A DNA stretch of 43,928 bases, from assembly GCA_002749535.1 (NCBI GenBank), contig MZZL01000135.1, positions 108,274 through 152,201 of the forward strand, given 5' to 3'. The notes beneath the pieces are model-generated. The model was not told where the DNA came from. It ran no database searches and saw only the letters and a list, made by a program, of their open reading frames with translations. The stretch is from Apophysomyces variabilis (taxonomy: Eukaryota > Mucoromycota > Mucoromycetes > Mucorales > Mucoraceae). Below, in pieces: positions 1-10,650 of the stretch (position 1 is its first letter; each line of letters opens with the position of its first letter). Made by a program: the position numbers and the translations under genes.

Positions 1-1946
1 ATGGAGTTAGATAGATTCTATACAACTTTGTAAGCGCCAGAGGAACTAAATGTGGATGAAAATATATCAATAGTGGTGGATCTACTGGTAACATTCTTAA
101 GCATCTTGAATTGAAGCACACTATTACCAAAGATTCCCCCGCTGCCAACTCTGGTTCTCTGGTGCTTGGAATGGGCCCACTTGATGCCTTTCTTGAAAGT
201 GGAAACAGGACAATACCAGATCGAGTATTTACTAAAGAAAAGTTCTATCAACTTTTACTGGTCAATATTATATCTACCGCGTCTCCATATACCTCAGTTG
301 AACAGAAAACGTTGCAAGACCTACTCCACTTTGCTCACCTTGTACCAGATATGATCAGCTTAAAGCTACCAAGCACATCAACCATTAGGCGTGACCTGGA
401 GTGATCATATGAACAATATGAAAAAGAAGTTACCGATTTGCTTCAAGAGCAACTTTACCTATCGTACACTATGGATGGATGGACAAGTGATTTGCATGAT
501 GCGTTCCTTGGAATCACTGCACACTGGATCGATCAAGAGTGGCGACCTCGTTCTATTATTATTGGGTTTGAACCACTTGATGGCCCTCATTCCGCAGTTA
601 ATATGGCTGAAACAATGATGAGTGTGTTGCAAAAATTCCAACTTACATCAAAACCATTCTTCTTGACAACGGATAATGCTTCCAACATGAAGGCGCTTGC
701 AAATGAACTGGAATGGATGGTCGGCTGCAATGTGTTTAAGGCAAAAGAAAATCATGTCATATGCATCGGACATATAATCAATCTGACTGTACAGGCTATT
801 CTTTGTGACGGTCTTGGAATAACAGCCCTGGAGAACACTGAAGGAAATGCTGAAGTTGATGATGAGGAAGGGAAAAAGAATGCAGTTGATGATGTTGGTA
901 AGAGTGCATCCAAAAAGTAAGCGTCAATTGATGTTGATCATTTTTAGGCGGTATTGTTAATTGTCTTCATTGTGGAATCATCAAAATCTATTCCTTTCCT
1001 CAGCACTGAGCAGAATATAAGCGATATTGTAGTACTAACAACTTGCAAGAAAAAGAGTTAATCCTGGACGTAAAGACAAGATGGAATTCTACCTTGCAAA
1101 TGCTGCAACGAGCATATAAACAGCAAGACGCTTACAACATTACATGCCGCGCCAACAAGGAGCTGTCTGAATTTGCACTGTCTTCTGAACAGTGGTCAAG
1201 CGTCCATGAGCTACAGATATTGCTCTCAAGTTTCAACCAGTTCACTGCCTTGCTCTCTGCTTCAAAATATCCATTGATTAACACCACTGTCCTTGCATAC
1301 AACTGGCTTTTTGATCATATCGATAACTATCAAAAGGAGAAGGTTAAGGTAAACAAAAAAAGAAAGACAAGTGAACCTTATACTTACCATTTATCGTTCA
1401 TTCTAGTCCTTTCCAGCCATTGCAATTGCTGCCAACAGTGGTTATAACAAGCTGAAGAAATACTACAGTCAAACAATGGCTGCACTATATTCAGTTGCTA
1501 CTGCCTTAGATCTACGCGTGAAATACAAATGGTGGTCTGAAATCCAATGGCCATCTGATTGGATCAAACAAGCAAAAGATTCCATTGAACAAACGTGGAC
1601 GCAAGAATTCAAGCCAATGGCGGACAGAGCAGCAGTACGCCAACAGACTTCAGCACTGCAACTGTTCAGACCAAGAGCACCAAGGGATCAGTTGAATGAT
1701 TACATTGCTGAGCCAATTGTAGAAGAGGACACTGACGTTCTGCAGTACTGGAAAAGCCGCACTGTACAATGGAAAGAGTTGTCACAAATGACGTCCCAAT
1801 ACCTTGCTGTTCCAGCTTTGTCAGTTCCCTCTGAGTGATGCTTTTCTCATGCAAAGTTTTTCATTTCTTCTGAGTGCAATCGTTTGTTGCCAGAGTCTTT
1901 GAAGCAATCTGTGTTGTTAGATTCGTGGATGAAAGAACTGCAGTAG
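1..1946 (+). pseudogene. hAT-A transposase, copy 1, broken
   Basis: This is a DDE transposase of the hAT superfamily that would cut and paste its own element. Visible parts in order: the rear half of a BED zinc finger (Cys and paired His near 30-120), the first catalytic Asp in MDGWTSDLHDAFLG (about 471-510), the second Asp in LTTDNASNM (about 662-690), TRWNST (about 1078-1095), and the C-terminal dimerisation segment with SVPSE followed by a stop where family members have Arg (about 1836). A GT-AG intron lies at about 1349-1406, and a possible 31-nt intron begins at the GTAAGC after codons KSASKK (about 918). In-frame TGA codons interrupt the zinc finger, the DLE-SYEQ segment and the SER motif. 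All are explained by CGA to TGA. Not functional as read. Confidence 0.85.
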
Positions 1947-2662
1947 CTTTTTTTTAGACAGCAAATAAAAAATGTATTTTTTCACAGTCTCAAACAGATT
2001 ATATGTGCTTGCGTTTTAGTGTTTTTGCCTTTTCTCTGACTTTATAGCTTTTCTACTTATACAGTGCTTTAACTTGTCAGAATTTTTTTAATATTGGCAT
2101 AACAACACTTCAGCTTTCCACAATTTTTACATGCCCTAACTCACCCATTGCATGCCGCTTACATGGACATTGCTGCTTCAACCTCCCAGGGAAAAACTTG
2201 AATCTGGCAGCCATTCACTTTATAAATAAAACTTACAGATTTCATTACAACCGAGATTACCTTATCCATGTTTTATATCAGTTTCCATTTCTTCTGTTTA
2301 ATATTTGCCCACAGCTTAATTGCAATTCCGAACACAATCTAACTTTGACATTTCTCCCATACTATAACCATTTGTGAATTCATTGCAATGAGTGCTTTCT
2401 TTTACCTGCTGCTTAACATGACAGTTTGAACACACTCTTGTACAATAAGTAATAGGGTTTGGCCTTGTAGCTTCACTTTTGATCTTATATTTATCCAGAC
2501 TGCATCTATACTTGCCTTATTATTGGTTGATCCGTTTAATCTGTGAATCCGATCCATGATCTGTTTTTTGAAAGATGGATCATCCATATCTGATCTGTTT
2601 TAAAATGGATCAGATATGGATGAGGGTATGATCTGATCCATATCCAGTTTTGATGATCCCTA
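1..2662 (+). mobile_element. hAT-A element, copy 1 (5' end outside window)
   Basis: The right end is clear: the inverted-repeat terminus reads ...GATGATCCCTA at 2662, the same terminus as the two copies at 30071 and 37642. The first base of the window matches position 35034 inside the inner copy, so about 1.4 kb of the left part lies outside. The 3' part (1947-2662) is non-coding and ends in a cluster of GGATCAGAT/ATCTGATCC palindromic motifs, probably transposase-binding sites (inference). The flanking 8 bp CCTTTAGA (2663-2670) would be the right target duplication. It cannot be confirmed because the left one is missing. The element lies against a decayed gag fragment. Confidence 0.85.
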
Positions 2663-2670
2663 CCTTTAGA

Positions 2671-3543
2671 TCAGATTGACGGTTGGCTTATTAGATTTCT
2701 TCTTTTGTAGAGGACTTGTCAAATTTGATTAGACACCAGTTGCCTCCTCTACTGATGCCCATTGACTTTTCCCGAAGTCTGATCTTGTTTCTTGAGACTG
2801 GGACAATCACTGGACTTGTGGCTCTGCTCTCCACAGTTCTAGCATTCTATACTGCTTGGAGGATTTTTCTTGTTCTGCTTTCCTTTGACTAAGTGGATAT
2901 GGATAGCATGAATTCCTTCAATTAGTTCACTGATGGAATGGGAAAGCGAATCACTTGCAACACTTCTTGAACCTGAAGCTATTGGCACTGATGAATAGCT
3001 CCCCAAGTTGGGATTGCCATTATATTTGGCCTTAACTATTTTGATACACCTGGCCCAGAAAATAGCTTCATCCAATGTTCAAGGGAAACTATGTTATTCT
3101 ACTTCATATACTATGTCAGGATAAACTGCATACAGAAACATGCAAATTCTGAGAGGTTCATCTGATAGACCAACTAAAAAGAATAGTTCCCAGAAACAAA
3201 TGGCTAAATCATCCACTGTTTAACTAGGAGCTTGATGAATTGTTTCAATCTCTGACCACCACTGGTCTCTCAACTGGGGTGAGGCAAACTAGCCTGTGAA
3301 TGCCTTTTCAAAACCATCCCAAGTTGTGATGTTCGCTTCTGTAACCTCCTACCAGTGTGCAGCTAAACCATGAAGGTGAGACAGGATTACCAATAAGGCT
3401 TCAGCATCCATAAGCTCTTCAGCCAGATGCAAATGATTTGCATGCTTCAACTAAGTCGACGGATTTTCACCTGTGGTTCCAGAAAAATGTTCTGGAGGTG
3501 AGATAAGTCTTGCTAAATGAGAATGAAGAGATTCCATTGTCAT
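2671..3543 (-). pseudogene. Retrotransposon gag fragment with CCHC zinc knuckle (G0)
   Basis: Read on the minus strand from an ATG at 3543 this gives a gag-like protein of about 290 codons, interrupted by roughly ten stops. Near its end it has a knuckle C-x-NCGEQSHKSSDCP (about 2785-2845) that fits CX2CX4HX4C, with the second residue replaced by a stop. Upstream are the Trp- and Phe-rich stretches usual in gag capsid domains (WDGFEKAF, LRDQWW). It differs from the gag of the three Gypsy elements further right, so it comes from another LTR-retrotransposon family, Gypsy or Copia undetermined. The rest of that element is missing: hAT-A copy 1 abuts its 3' side, and no pol sequence is seen on this side. 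Confidence 0.65.
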
Positions 3544-4537
3544 GAACAAAATAAGTATGGAGCATAGCATGCTATATATTCTTCAGAGTCACTCACTCCT
3601 TACCATTTACTGACACATGTGGTGCTTATGTACTGTGACAAGTAAGTACAAAAGAAGGATAGGGATAGAAATAAATAAAATAGTATAAGACACAAAAGTA
3701 CAACAACAACAAGTGTGAATAATGAATTCACAAAATATCAACTGTTCAAACAAATACAATTGAGAGAGGGTCAGGTTAAGGAAAAGATATAACAAAGGGT
3801 AGTAGAAGAGTATGAAAACAAAATAAAATATATGAAAGAAAATAACAAAGGGAGTTTACCAAATAAACAATGTCACTTCAAATGATCTTAGCAGTAAAGA
3901 TGAGTTCCTTAGATCCTTTCTCAAAAGCAATCTCAAAGACACTTTAAATTCACTGTACTCAGAAAAGATGTTTACAAGTACAATGCGGTTCTGGTTCTTT
4001 TTTAGTTCAAAAGGTTCTTTTTCTCCTAGGAAATTCCTCTTCCTCCTTTTTCACGAAAGAAGTCCTTTCCCCATGTCTTTATTTCCTCTGAAACTATTTG
4101 ACCCAAGAAGGAAATTCACTAGAACTAACTTAAAATTAAAACCATATAAAATGGAGGTAAATGCTAAGGACATAGGTTAGGAAAAGCATGCGATCACTAG
4201 AAAAGAATGGGAGAAAGGATTCAGTTGTGTTTTCCAAGTTACACCAAATGACCATTTACGTCTGAAGCAGATATGCGTGTACAAATAATTGATTGTGGTG
4301 TATCAACCAGGTCCATAGGAGTTGTGCACGTACAAGGCAGGTGTGCACCAAACCAAGAGCAAAGGTCGTGTACCTAGGCCAACGTGTAGTGTACCTATCT
4401 GTGTACTTCTTGAAGATCAAGACAAACTTTCCACCATTCTTACTCCCAAAGACTCCATCTTTTCATTCTTTCCATGTTGCATTTACTCGGGTAGTGAGGC
4501 CGGAAAAACTATCACACAAGGTGTCAAACCCGAAAAG
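3544..4537. other. Non-coding AT-rich stretch upstream of the tRNA
   Basis: I see no gene here. The stretch is AT-rich, with purine-rich runs around 3640-3860 and pyrimidine-rich runs around 3990-4090. It may include the leader and LTR of the retroelement that supplied the gag fragment to its left, but I find no second copy to prove an LTR. Short open frames here look random. Confidence 0.5.
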
Positions 4538-4610
4538 GCGGGTTTAGCTCAGTTGGGAGAGCGTTAGACTGAAGATCTAAAGGTCATGTGTTCGATCCAC
4601 ATAACCCGCA
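4538..4610 (+). tRNA. tRNA-Phe (anticodon GAA)
   Basis: A complete 73-nt cloverleaf without an intron. The acceptor stem GCGGGTT (4538-4544) pairs perfectly with AACCCGC (4603-4609), and the discriminator is A4610. The D stem is GCTC/GAGC. The anticodon stem TTAGA/TCTAA encloses the loop CTGAAGA with anticodon GAA at 4571-4573. The T stem ATGTG/CACAT encloses TTCGATC. The internal A box (TAGCTCAGTTGGG) and B box (GTTCGATCC) serve as the pol III promoter. It decodes UUC/UUU. It is the only intact host-type gene in the window and sits 33 bp from an LTR. Confidence 0.97.
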
Positions 4611-4612
4611 AC

Positions 4613-4618
4613 TTTTTT
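4613..4618 (+). terminator. Pol III terminator of tRNA-Phe
   Basis: A run of six T two bases after the mature 3' end of the tRNA, the normal RNA polymerase III stop signal. Confidence 0.85.
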
Positions 4619-4642
4619 ATGTTTTTATTGTCATCGCCATAT

Positions 4643-4979
4643 TGTCATCGCCGTAGTCTGAGCTGGAAAACCAATGGCCAGAAGAAGACAGAAACAATAG
4701 TAGGAGAACAATAAAAATAAGATAGAAGGATGATGCGCTTTATTCTCTGTAATGTGTCCAATATTTATATCTTTTTAGTTCTGGTTAAATTATGTAATCT
4801 GTTATGGCTATAAAATAGAAAAGGAAATGGACTGAGAGTGTTACGATAAGATCGTCATCAAGGAAGACTTCTTGTAACTCATATCTTTTTGGGAGGATGC
4901 CCGAGCAAAAGAGAAGATTACCATGTTAGGTTCTTGGCCGTGATTGGTTGAGCGATTTGTGCTATGACAATATCCTTGA
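4643..4979 (-). repeat. Lone Gypsy LTR related to the LTRs of G1
   Basis: Begins TGTCATCGCCGTAG and ends CTATGACA (TG...CA). It aligns along its length with the LTRs at 4976-5290 and 10002-10332: shared AGCTGGxAAxCCAATGGC, TATTTATATCTTTTT, AAATTATGTAATCT and the GTGATTGGTTGAG-like tail. It is much more diverged than the G1 pair is from itself, so it is probably a solo LTR of an older relative. Its inner end overlaps the first bases of the G1 LTR. ATTGTCATCGCC is repeated twice in a row at the tRNA-proximal border (4628-4654). Confidence 0.7.
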
Positions 4980-5290
4980 GTTGGTAATCCAATGGCTAGG
5001 AAAAGATGAGACAAAGATAGTGAACAATAGAATCACAATAAAAATAAGTGGATAAGATAATGTTTTATTCTTCGTTGATCTCATGGATATTTATATCTTT
5101 TTTCTATTCTAAATTATGTAATTTTTTTGGTATAGTGATAGAAAAAAGAATTGGTTAAAAGACAAAAGGTAAAGTATGGTAGATGAGAACTTCTTGAAGA
5201 TTCGATCTTTTTTGGACAAACACCAAAAGAAGCAAAGACTTGCCTTCTTCAGTGCTTAAGTGTGATTAGCTGATGGTCTGTACTATGACA
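4976..5290 (-). repeat. G1 3' LTR
   Basis: 315 bp ending ...CTATGACA. It matches 10002-10332 apart from about ten missing bases at its outer edge. By eye, about 23 differences from the partner, all transitions. Contains TATTTATATCTTTTT, likely a promoter region. Confidence 0.8.
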
Positions 5291-8200
5291 TTACTCCTCC
5301 TCCCAAGCTTGTTGTTCATCTTCGAGCAATATCAAAAGTGAATGGTCCTGAATGTGCTGTCTGTCTGCAGCGTGAGCAGAGGCTGGATCATACTAAGGAC
5401 TTTGTATGGGTGCGCTGGCGTTAACAGAGTGTAATCGATCAGTGTGGACCCAGGAGTTGTAGATCTTGTCTTGCAGGTCTTTCAGCTAGTAAATATCAGA
5501 TTTGTGGTTTACTATGATAATGGTGTAAGGGCCTTTCCAGTTGAACTCTAGGCTGAACTTGTTTTCATGGCGCATTAGGACGAGGTCACCCACTTGGAAG
5601 ACTTGGTGCTTCATAACAGCATCCCAAATGGCCTTGTCCTTCTTAACATTTTGGCGTAATTTTTCTGCAGCAAGGTGACAAGCTTCTCTCAACTGAAGTA
5701 ATGCAGGCTTGCAGGATTCAAACAATTCAGCCAGTTCTCTAGATGTTTCAATGGATAAAAAGGGGCGTAATAAGTCACTAGGCAGATTCAGTTCTTGACC
5801 ATAGACTATGTAAAAAGGACTTAGACCTGTTGTTCAGTATTTGCATATGTGACAGGCAAAGACAGCAGTGTAGATATATTCATCCCATCATGAGATGGCT
5901 CCATTGACGTATTTTCACAACATTTGCTTTAGGATACTGTTTATGCACTCACACTTGCCATTAGACCGTGGATGGAAGGCTGAAGTAAATTGATGATGCA
6001 GTCAGATATGACCCAGATACTTATCAAGAACTTTAGACATAAAATTGGGACCACGATCTGTAACCATCTCCAAGGGGCAACTGAAATTTATGATGATTTC
6101 TTCAAAAATAAAATCTGCAACAGCTTCACCAGTGGCGTCTGGGAGGGCGCACGCAATAGTCCAATTTATCATGTAATCAACTGTGACCAGGATCTAACAA
6201 TTTCCATTCACTGTTGTTGGCAACTCTCCAATAAAGTCCAAGTGCTATCGTTCAAAAGGAGCAGGTACATCTAAAGGCTTCATCAGTGTGTGGTGGATAT
6301 TGCATTTGGCATTGGCAGTGAGCTGACACTAAGGGCATTCTCTGATCCATTCTTGTATGTCATGCTTCATGTTGGGCCACCACCATCGTTTCTTAACCAG
6401 ATCATACACTGTGAGGTTCCCTTGATAACCAAAACTGGAATGGAAGTGTCGTACAATTTCTGCGCGACGAGCAAAGAGAGCAAAATGGATTTCTTGAATT
6501 GAACCACCAAATTTGACTTTCCTGAACACCTGATCGCCACGAGTCATGAATTGTTCCTAATGTTTTGACAAAAGATCTTTGTACATCTCCGGCCAGTTTA
6601 CCTTGGGCTGTAAATAGAACTTTGGCCAGTCAGACTCTTGGATGGCTTTCAGGGCAAACAGATAATTGGGTTCCATACTTTTTTCATCTGTGGTACTATA
6701 GTTGCCACCTTGTTGTGAAAGTAGATCAGGGACATGATTGTCGCACTCAGGCTTGTATTGTATCTCTGGGTCGAAACATTCTATTTCTGCCATCCAATGT
6801 GTAAGGTGAGGTGTAGGTTTGGTTTGAGTTCGAAAATAGCAAAGAGGATGGTGATCAGTGTACATGACATAGGGGTGACCTTTGATAAAACAACGCCAAG
6901 TCTGGAGAGCATGCAAGATACTAAGTAATTCCCACTCTTGGGCCAGGTAATTTCTCTCGCAGGCAGATAGCTTCTTTGATTCAAACGCCAGAGGATGCAT
7001 TAGGCCATCTGGCCCTTCCTATAGTAGGACTGCTCCCACACCATAATCGGAAGCATCTGTTTCTATCACATAAGGCAATTCTGAATTTGGAGGTAGCAGA
7101 ATAGGGGCATTGGTCATGCATGACTTGATCTTTTCAAATGCTTCTTGACATTTCAGGGTCCACACAATGGGTCTTATCTTTGCACCAGTCCCTTTGGTGA
7201 GGTCCATCAAAGGTGCAGCAATCATTGAGAAGTCTTTGATGAACCATCAGTAATGAGACCCTAATCCTATAAACTGTCTTACTTCTTGCACGTTTGTCAG
7301 TACTGGCCAGTCTTGAATAGCTTTGACCTTCTCTTCAGAAGGTCTGATCCCTTCAGTAGATACTTGGAAACCCACAAACTGTAATTTGGTCTTGTTGAAT
7401 TCACACTTCTTTAGGTTTGCAATTAGCTGTGCTTGCTGAAGTCGTTTCAATATCTCCTTGACATGTTCATAGTGTTCTTCTTGTGTCTTGCTATAGATAA
7501 GAATGTCATCCAAGTACACAAGTGCAAACCTGTCAAGACAGTTGCCAAGCACTGAGTTCATCAGTCACTGAAAAGTTGGTGGAGCATTCGTAAGACCAAA
7601 AGGGAGTACTAGAAACTCATAGGAACTGTAGCATGTGTTGAATCCTGTCTTTGGTATGTCTTCTTCCCTTATATGCACTTGATGGTAACTGCTTTTCAGA
7701 TTGATACTTGAGAAGAATTTGGCACCACCTAGCCGCTCTAGGCATTCATCAATCCATGGCAAAGGATGCAAGTTTCAATGAGTGATTTGATTGATGGCTC
7801 TATAGTCAACACACATACGCATTGATCCATCCTTCTTTCGGACAAAAAGTACTGGAGCACCCCAGGGTGACGCACTTGGATGGATGAGACAAAGTTCAAG
7901 GAGCTCATTCAGTTGCTTTCGCAGTTTATCAAGTTCTAGAGGACTCATCTTGTATGGCACACAGTTGATTGGAGCCGCGTCCCCTGTATCAATAACATGT
8001 TCAACATCTCGTTTAGGCGGCAACCTGGATAATTTGTCTTGAAATACATCGCTAAATTCAGCGACCAGGTTGGTGAATTGGGGGTCCTGACACATCCAAT
8101 TCCCTTCAGTATCTGTTCAGAGATAACAAAAGTATTGAGCTTCTACTTGCTTTTCTCATTCGAATCGTTGAACCTGTCAATGTGATATGAGATATGCCAA

Positions 8201-8770
8201 ATCAGGTACTGGACGATCGTTCTTTGGTCACAATATATATGTTCCCTCTGATGTCTTGATCATCCAGGTGTCACAATCCCAGTCCAATATAGGCTTCCAG
8301 CACTTGATCCAGTCTCAGCCAAGAATAAGATCGAACTTGGTGTCTAATATATATGCTGTTATGTCATGTACAAAGCCACTAGCATTGAGTGAGAGAGTAA
8401 CACCTTCAGTGATATTGATCCTGTGGCCTCCAGCTGTTTTGACCTGTCATTTGGTAATCAGCTTAATCAAAAGGCCTCTTGCGATTCTGGGTGATACATA
8501 GCAGCCACTTGCTCTGCTGTCCAGTAACGTTTCACATATAACACCATTACAAACTAAGTCATACAGAGGTAAGTCCGTGTTGTTTATTGCATTCAATTCT
8601 TCGATGTGATTAACATCATCAACAAGAAAGTCTAAACTCTCAAGATGTTTGTTTAGATTGTTCTTGACTGGTTCTTCACACTTCACTTCTTCAATCTTGG
8701 CAATTGCTTCTTGTTTTGATTCAACCATGTTCAGGGAATGATTGTTCTTGTGCACTAGTACTTCCCTTAC
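5291..8770 (-). pseudogene. G1 pol polyprotein, broken
   Basis: Protease (about 8510-8590), whose catalytic triplet reads D-S-R instead of D-S-G (one G to A). Reverse transcriptase (about 7250-8020) with [14 protein letters not shown] and the active site YLDDILIYS (about 7490-7530). RNase H (about 6800-7080) with ETDASDYG and TDHHPL. Integrase with a His-His-Cys-Cys finger (RHFHSSFGY ... CPxCQL), catalytic Asp in LDFIGE and VTDRGPNF, and Glu in NGKCEC. The C-terminal module is MRHENKFSLEFNWKGPY. About fifteen stops at former Arg, Gln and Trp codons break the frame. The TAA at 5291-5293 directly abuts the 3' LTR. It is in a different frame from gag, and the junction lies near 8768. Confidence 0.88.
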
Positions 8771-8789
8771 TCCTGATGCGCTTGGCCTT

Positions 8790-9990
8790 TTAAATCCAAT
8801 GACTGGCTAGACTGCACGGTTTGTCATTGCTGGTTTTTCTTGTAGAGTGAAGGACATACGCGTGCAATGTGTCCTTCTCCACTGCAGTTGTAGCAGGTAA
8901 TGGTCCTCAGGTCTGATTCCTCATTGCTTCTTCCCAGACCACGACCTTGTCTTGCGTTATATCCACCACACTGCTAAGGTCTTCCTCTGCTTGCATATCT
9001 ACCTCATGACTGGATAACATCGAGTTCCATTGGTGTAGGGCCTCCGTAACCTTGATTCTGCCAGGAAGCTACCCCATTGGACCGCTCAAAGGGTTCATAC
9101 GTTCCTTGTACACATTCATATGCCGATTCAAATGCTTCTGCCGCATTATATGCTTCAGTAAAAGACTTTAGATAGTTCAGGAGCACCTGTAGTCTTGCAT
9201 CATATCAGAGACCACAGATGAACTGATGCACAGCATCCTCATTGAACATTTCAGGCAAGTCGAGCATGATATTTTGAAACGCCACAATGTAATCATGAAT
9301 GGATCCGGTTTGTTGAAGTTCTTGTAGTTGCTGTCAGGCTATCTGAGTTGCGTTACTAGGCTTGAATTCTTTTCGAAACAGTTCCTTGAATTCAATCCAT
9401 GTTTCTGAGACGCTTGCTCTCCCTGTGATATCATTGATCATCACCTCTAGGTGTCACCACCAAGTTGCTGCTGCATCTTGCAGAAGAGTGGATGCGTACA
9501 TCATCTTCTGGCTGTCACTTAGTCCAGAGAATTCGCTGTATTTGTCTACTGTGTGTAACCACGCCTCAATTGTGGCTGAAGAACGTTCGCCATGAAATAT
9601 ATCTGGTTGCACGGGTTTTACACATGAAGGTAATGCCTTTTTTGTTTCTTGCGCCATGGCTGCCTCTAGTCGTAGGGCCTTGATCTCTTGTTGCTGCTCA
9701 TATAGTTGTGCCAGCATTGCTTTCATGGTTTCCATCATAGTGTTCTGTTGTTCTTCCAAGTTCATCTTGTTTTTCTCACAGGCTCTTAGGAATGTTTTAC
9801 TGATTTTTTCTGCTCTTTGTTGAAGTGTTCTTAAATTTCACTTTGAAAACTTAGTTCATTCTTCCTCTGGGATAACTTCTTGTGGATCACTGGTCTTGTA
9901 TAGCTCGTGATATTCTTGTGGTAAAATTTCAAGTACAAATTCTTGCAAAATAAACTTCTTTTGTTGGTTGGTAGAAAAGGAACTTGTCAT
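8790..9990 (-). pseudogene. G1 gag, broken
   Basis: Structural nucleocapsid precursor of the retrotransposon particle. I chose the ATG at 9990, inside the primer-binding site, because the frame homologous to the G2 and G3 gag runs from there. The first 43 codons are open (MTSSFSTNQQKKF...) and then stops appear. The capsid region carries a Gln-rich coiled stretch (LAQLYEQQQEIKALRLE, about 9680-9730) and AATWW followed by a stop. The zinc knuckle CYNCSGEGHIARVCP (about 8840-8885) is intact CX2CX4HX4C. The frame after the knuckle is shifted relative to G2. Confidence 0.8.
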
Positions 9991-10000
9991 CAGCTACCAA
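9983..10000 (-). promoter_or_regulatory. G1 primer-binding site
   Basis: Minus strand TTGGTAGCTGATGACAAG, next to the 5' LTR. TGG pairs with a tRNA CCA end, and TGGTAGC fits the 3' end of an initiator Met tRNA, but the actual primer is not shown. The same string follows the 5' LTR of G3 and, almost identically, of G2. The gag ATG lies inside it. Confidence 0.7.
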
Positions 10001-10001
10001 A

Positions 10002-10332
10002 TATCATCGCCGTATCCTTGAGCTGGTAATCTAATGGCTAGGAAAAGATGAGACAAAGATAGTGAACAATAGAATCACAATAAAAATAAGTGGATAAGAT
10101 AATGTTTTATTCTTCGTTGATCTCATGGATATTTATATCTTTTTTCTATTCTAAATTATGTAATCTTCTCAGTACAGTAATAGAAAAGAGAATCAGTTAA
10201 AAGATAAAAGGTAAAGTATGGTAGATGAGAACTTCTTGGAGATTCGATCTTTTTTGGACAAACACCGAGAGAAGCAAAGACTTGCCTTCTTTGGTGCTTA
10301 AGCGTGATTAGCCAATGGTCTGTACTACAACA
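10002..10332 (-). repeat. G1 5' LTR
   Basis: 331 bp from TATCATCGCC (ancestral TGTCATCGCC with G to A) to CTACAACA (ancestral CTATGACA). Directly borders the primer-binding site at 9983-10000. Confidence 0.82.
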
Positions 10333-10345
10333 TTATTGTGTCTGT

Positions 10346-10650
10346 TGTCGTACTTCTTTTTGGCTGATCCAATCAATGGCCATAGAAGTGTAGTTGAATA
10401 GCAAGAGATATAACAAACAAAGAAATGAAGAATAAAATGAATGATGATCTTTATTGCTTTTTGCGTCTATGATATTTATACTGAATTATTTCTATAACTT
10501 GATTAACAATGAGTCATGAAGGATTATGTTCTTGAGTAACCATTGTCATTCATGACTCACATTGAGAGCAATTGACACACCATGATGGAAGGTAGCACTG
10601 ACGCGCTCCAAATTAGGCAAAAAGGTAGCACAAGGAAAACTGTTATGACA
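10346..10650 (-). repeat. G2 3' LTR
   Basis: TGTCGTAC...TTATGACA, 305 bp, followed on the inner side by a pyrimidine tract (ATACCTCCTCTTC on plus), i.e. a polypurine tract on the coding strand that primes plus-strand synthesis. Confidence 0.9.

Larger units (their letters stand above)
4976..10332 (-). mobile_element. Gypsy retrotransposon G1, complete but dead
   Basis: LTR-gag-pol-LTR on the minus strand, about 5.36 kb, with the order protease, reverse transcriptase, RNase H, integrase, which defines Ty3/Gypsy. The LTRs are 4976-5290 and 10002-10332. The primer-binding site lies beside the right (5') LTR. The integrase ends in a GPY-like module (NWKGPYTI) and shows no chromodomain. I found no clean target duplication: the left border merges with the lone LTR. 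Many stops throughout. Confidence 0.88.
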
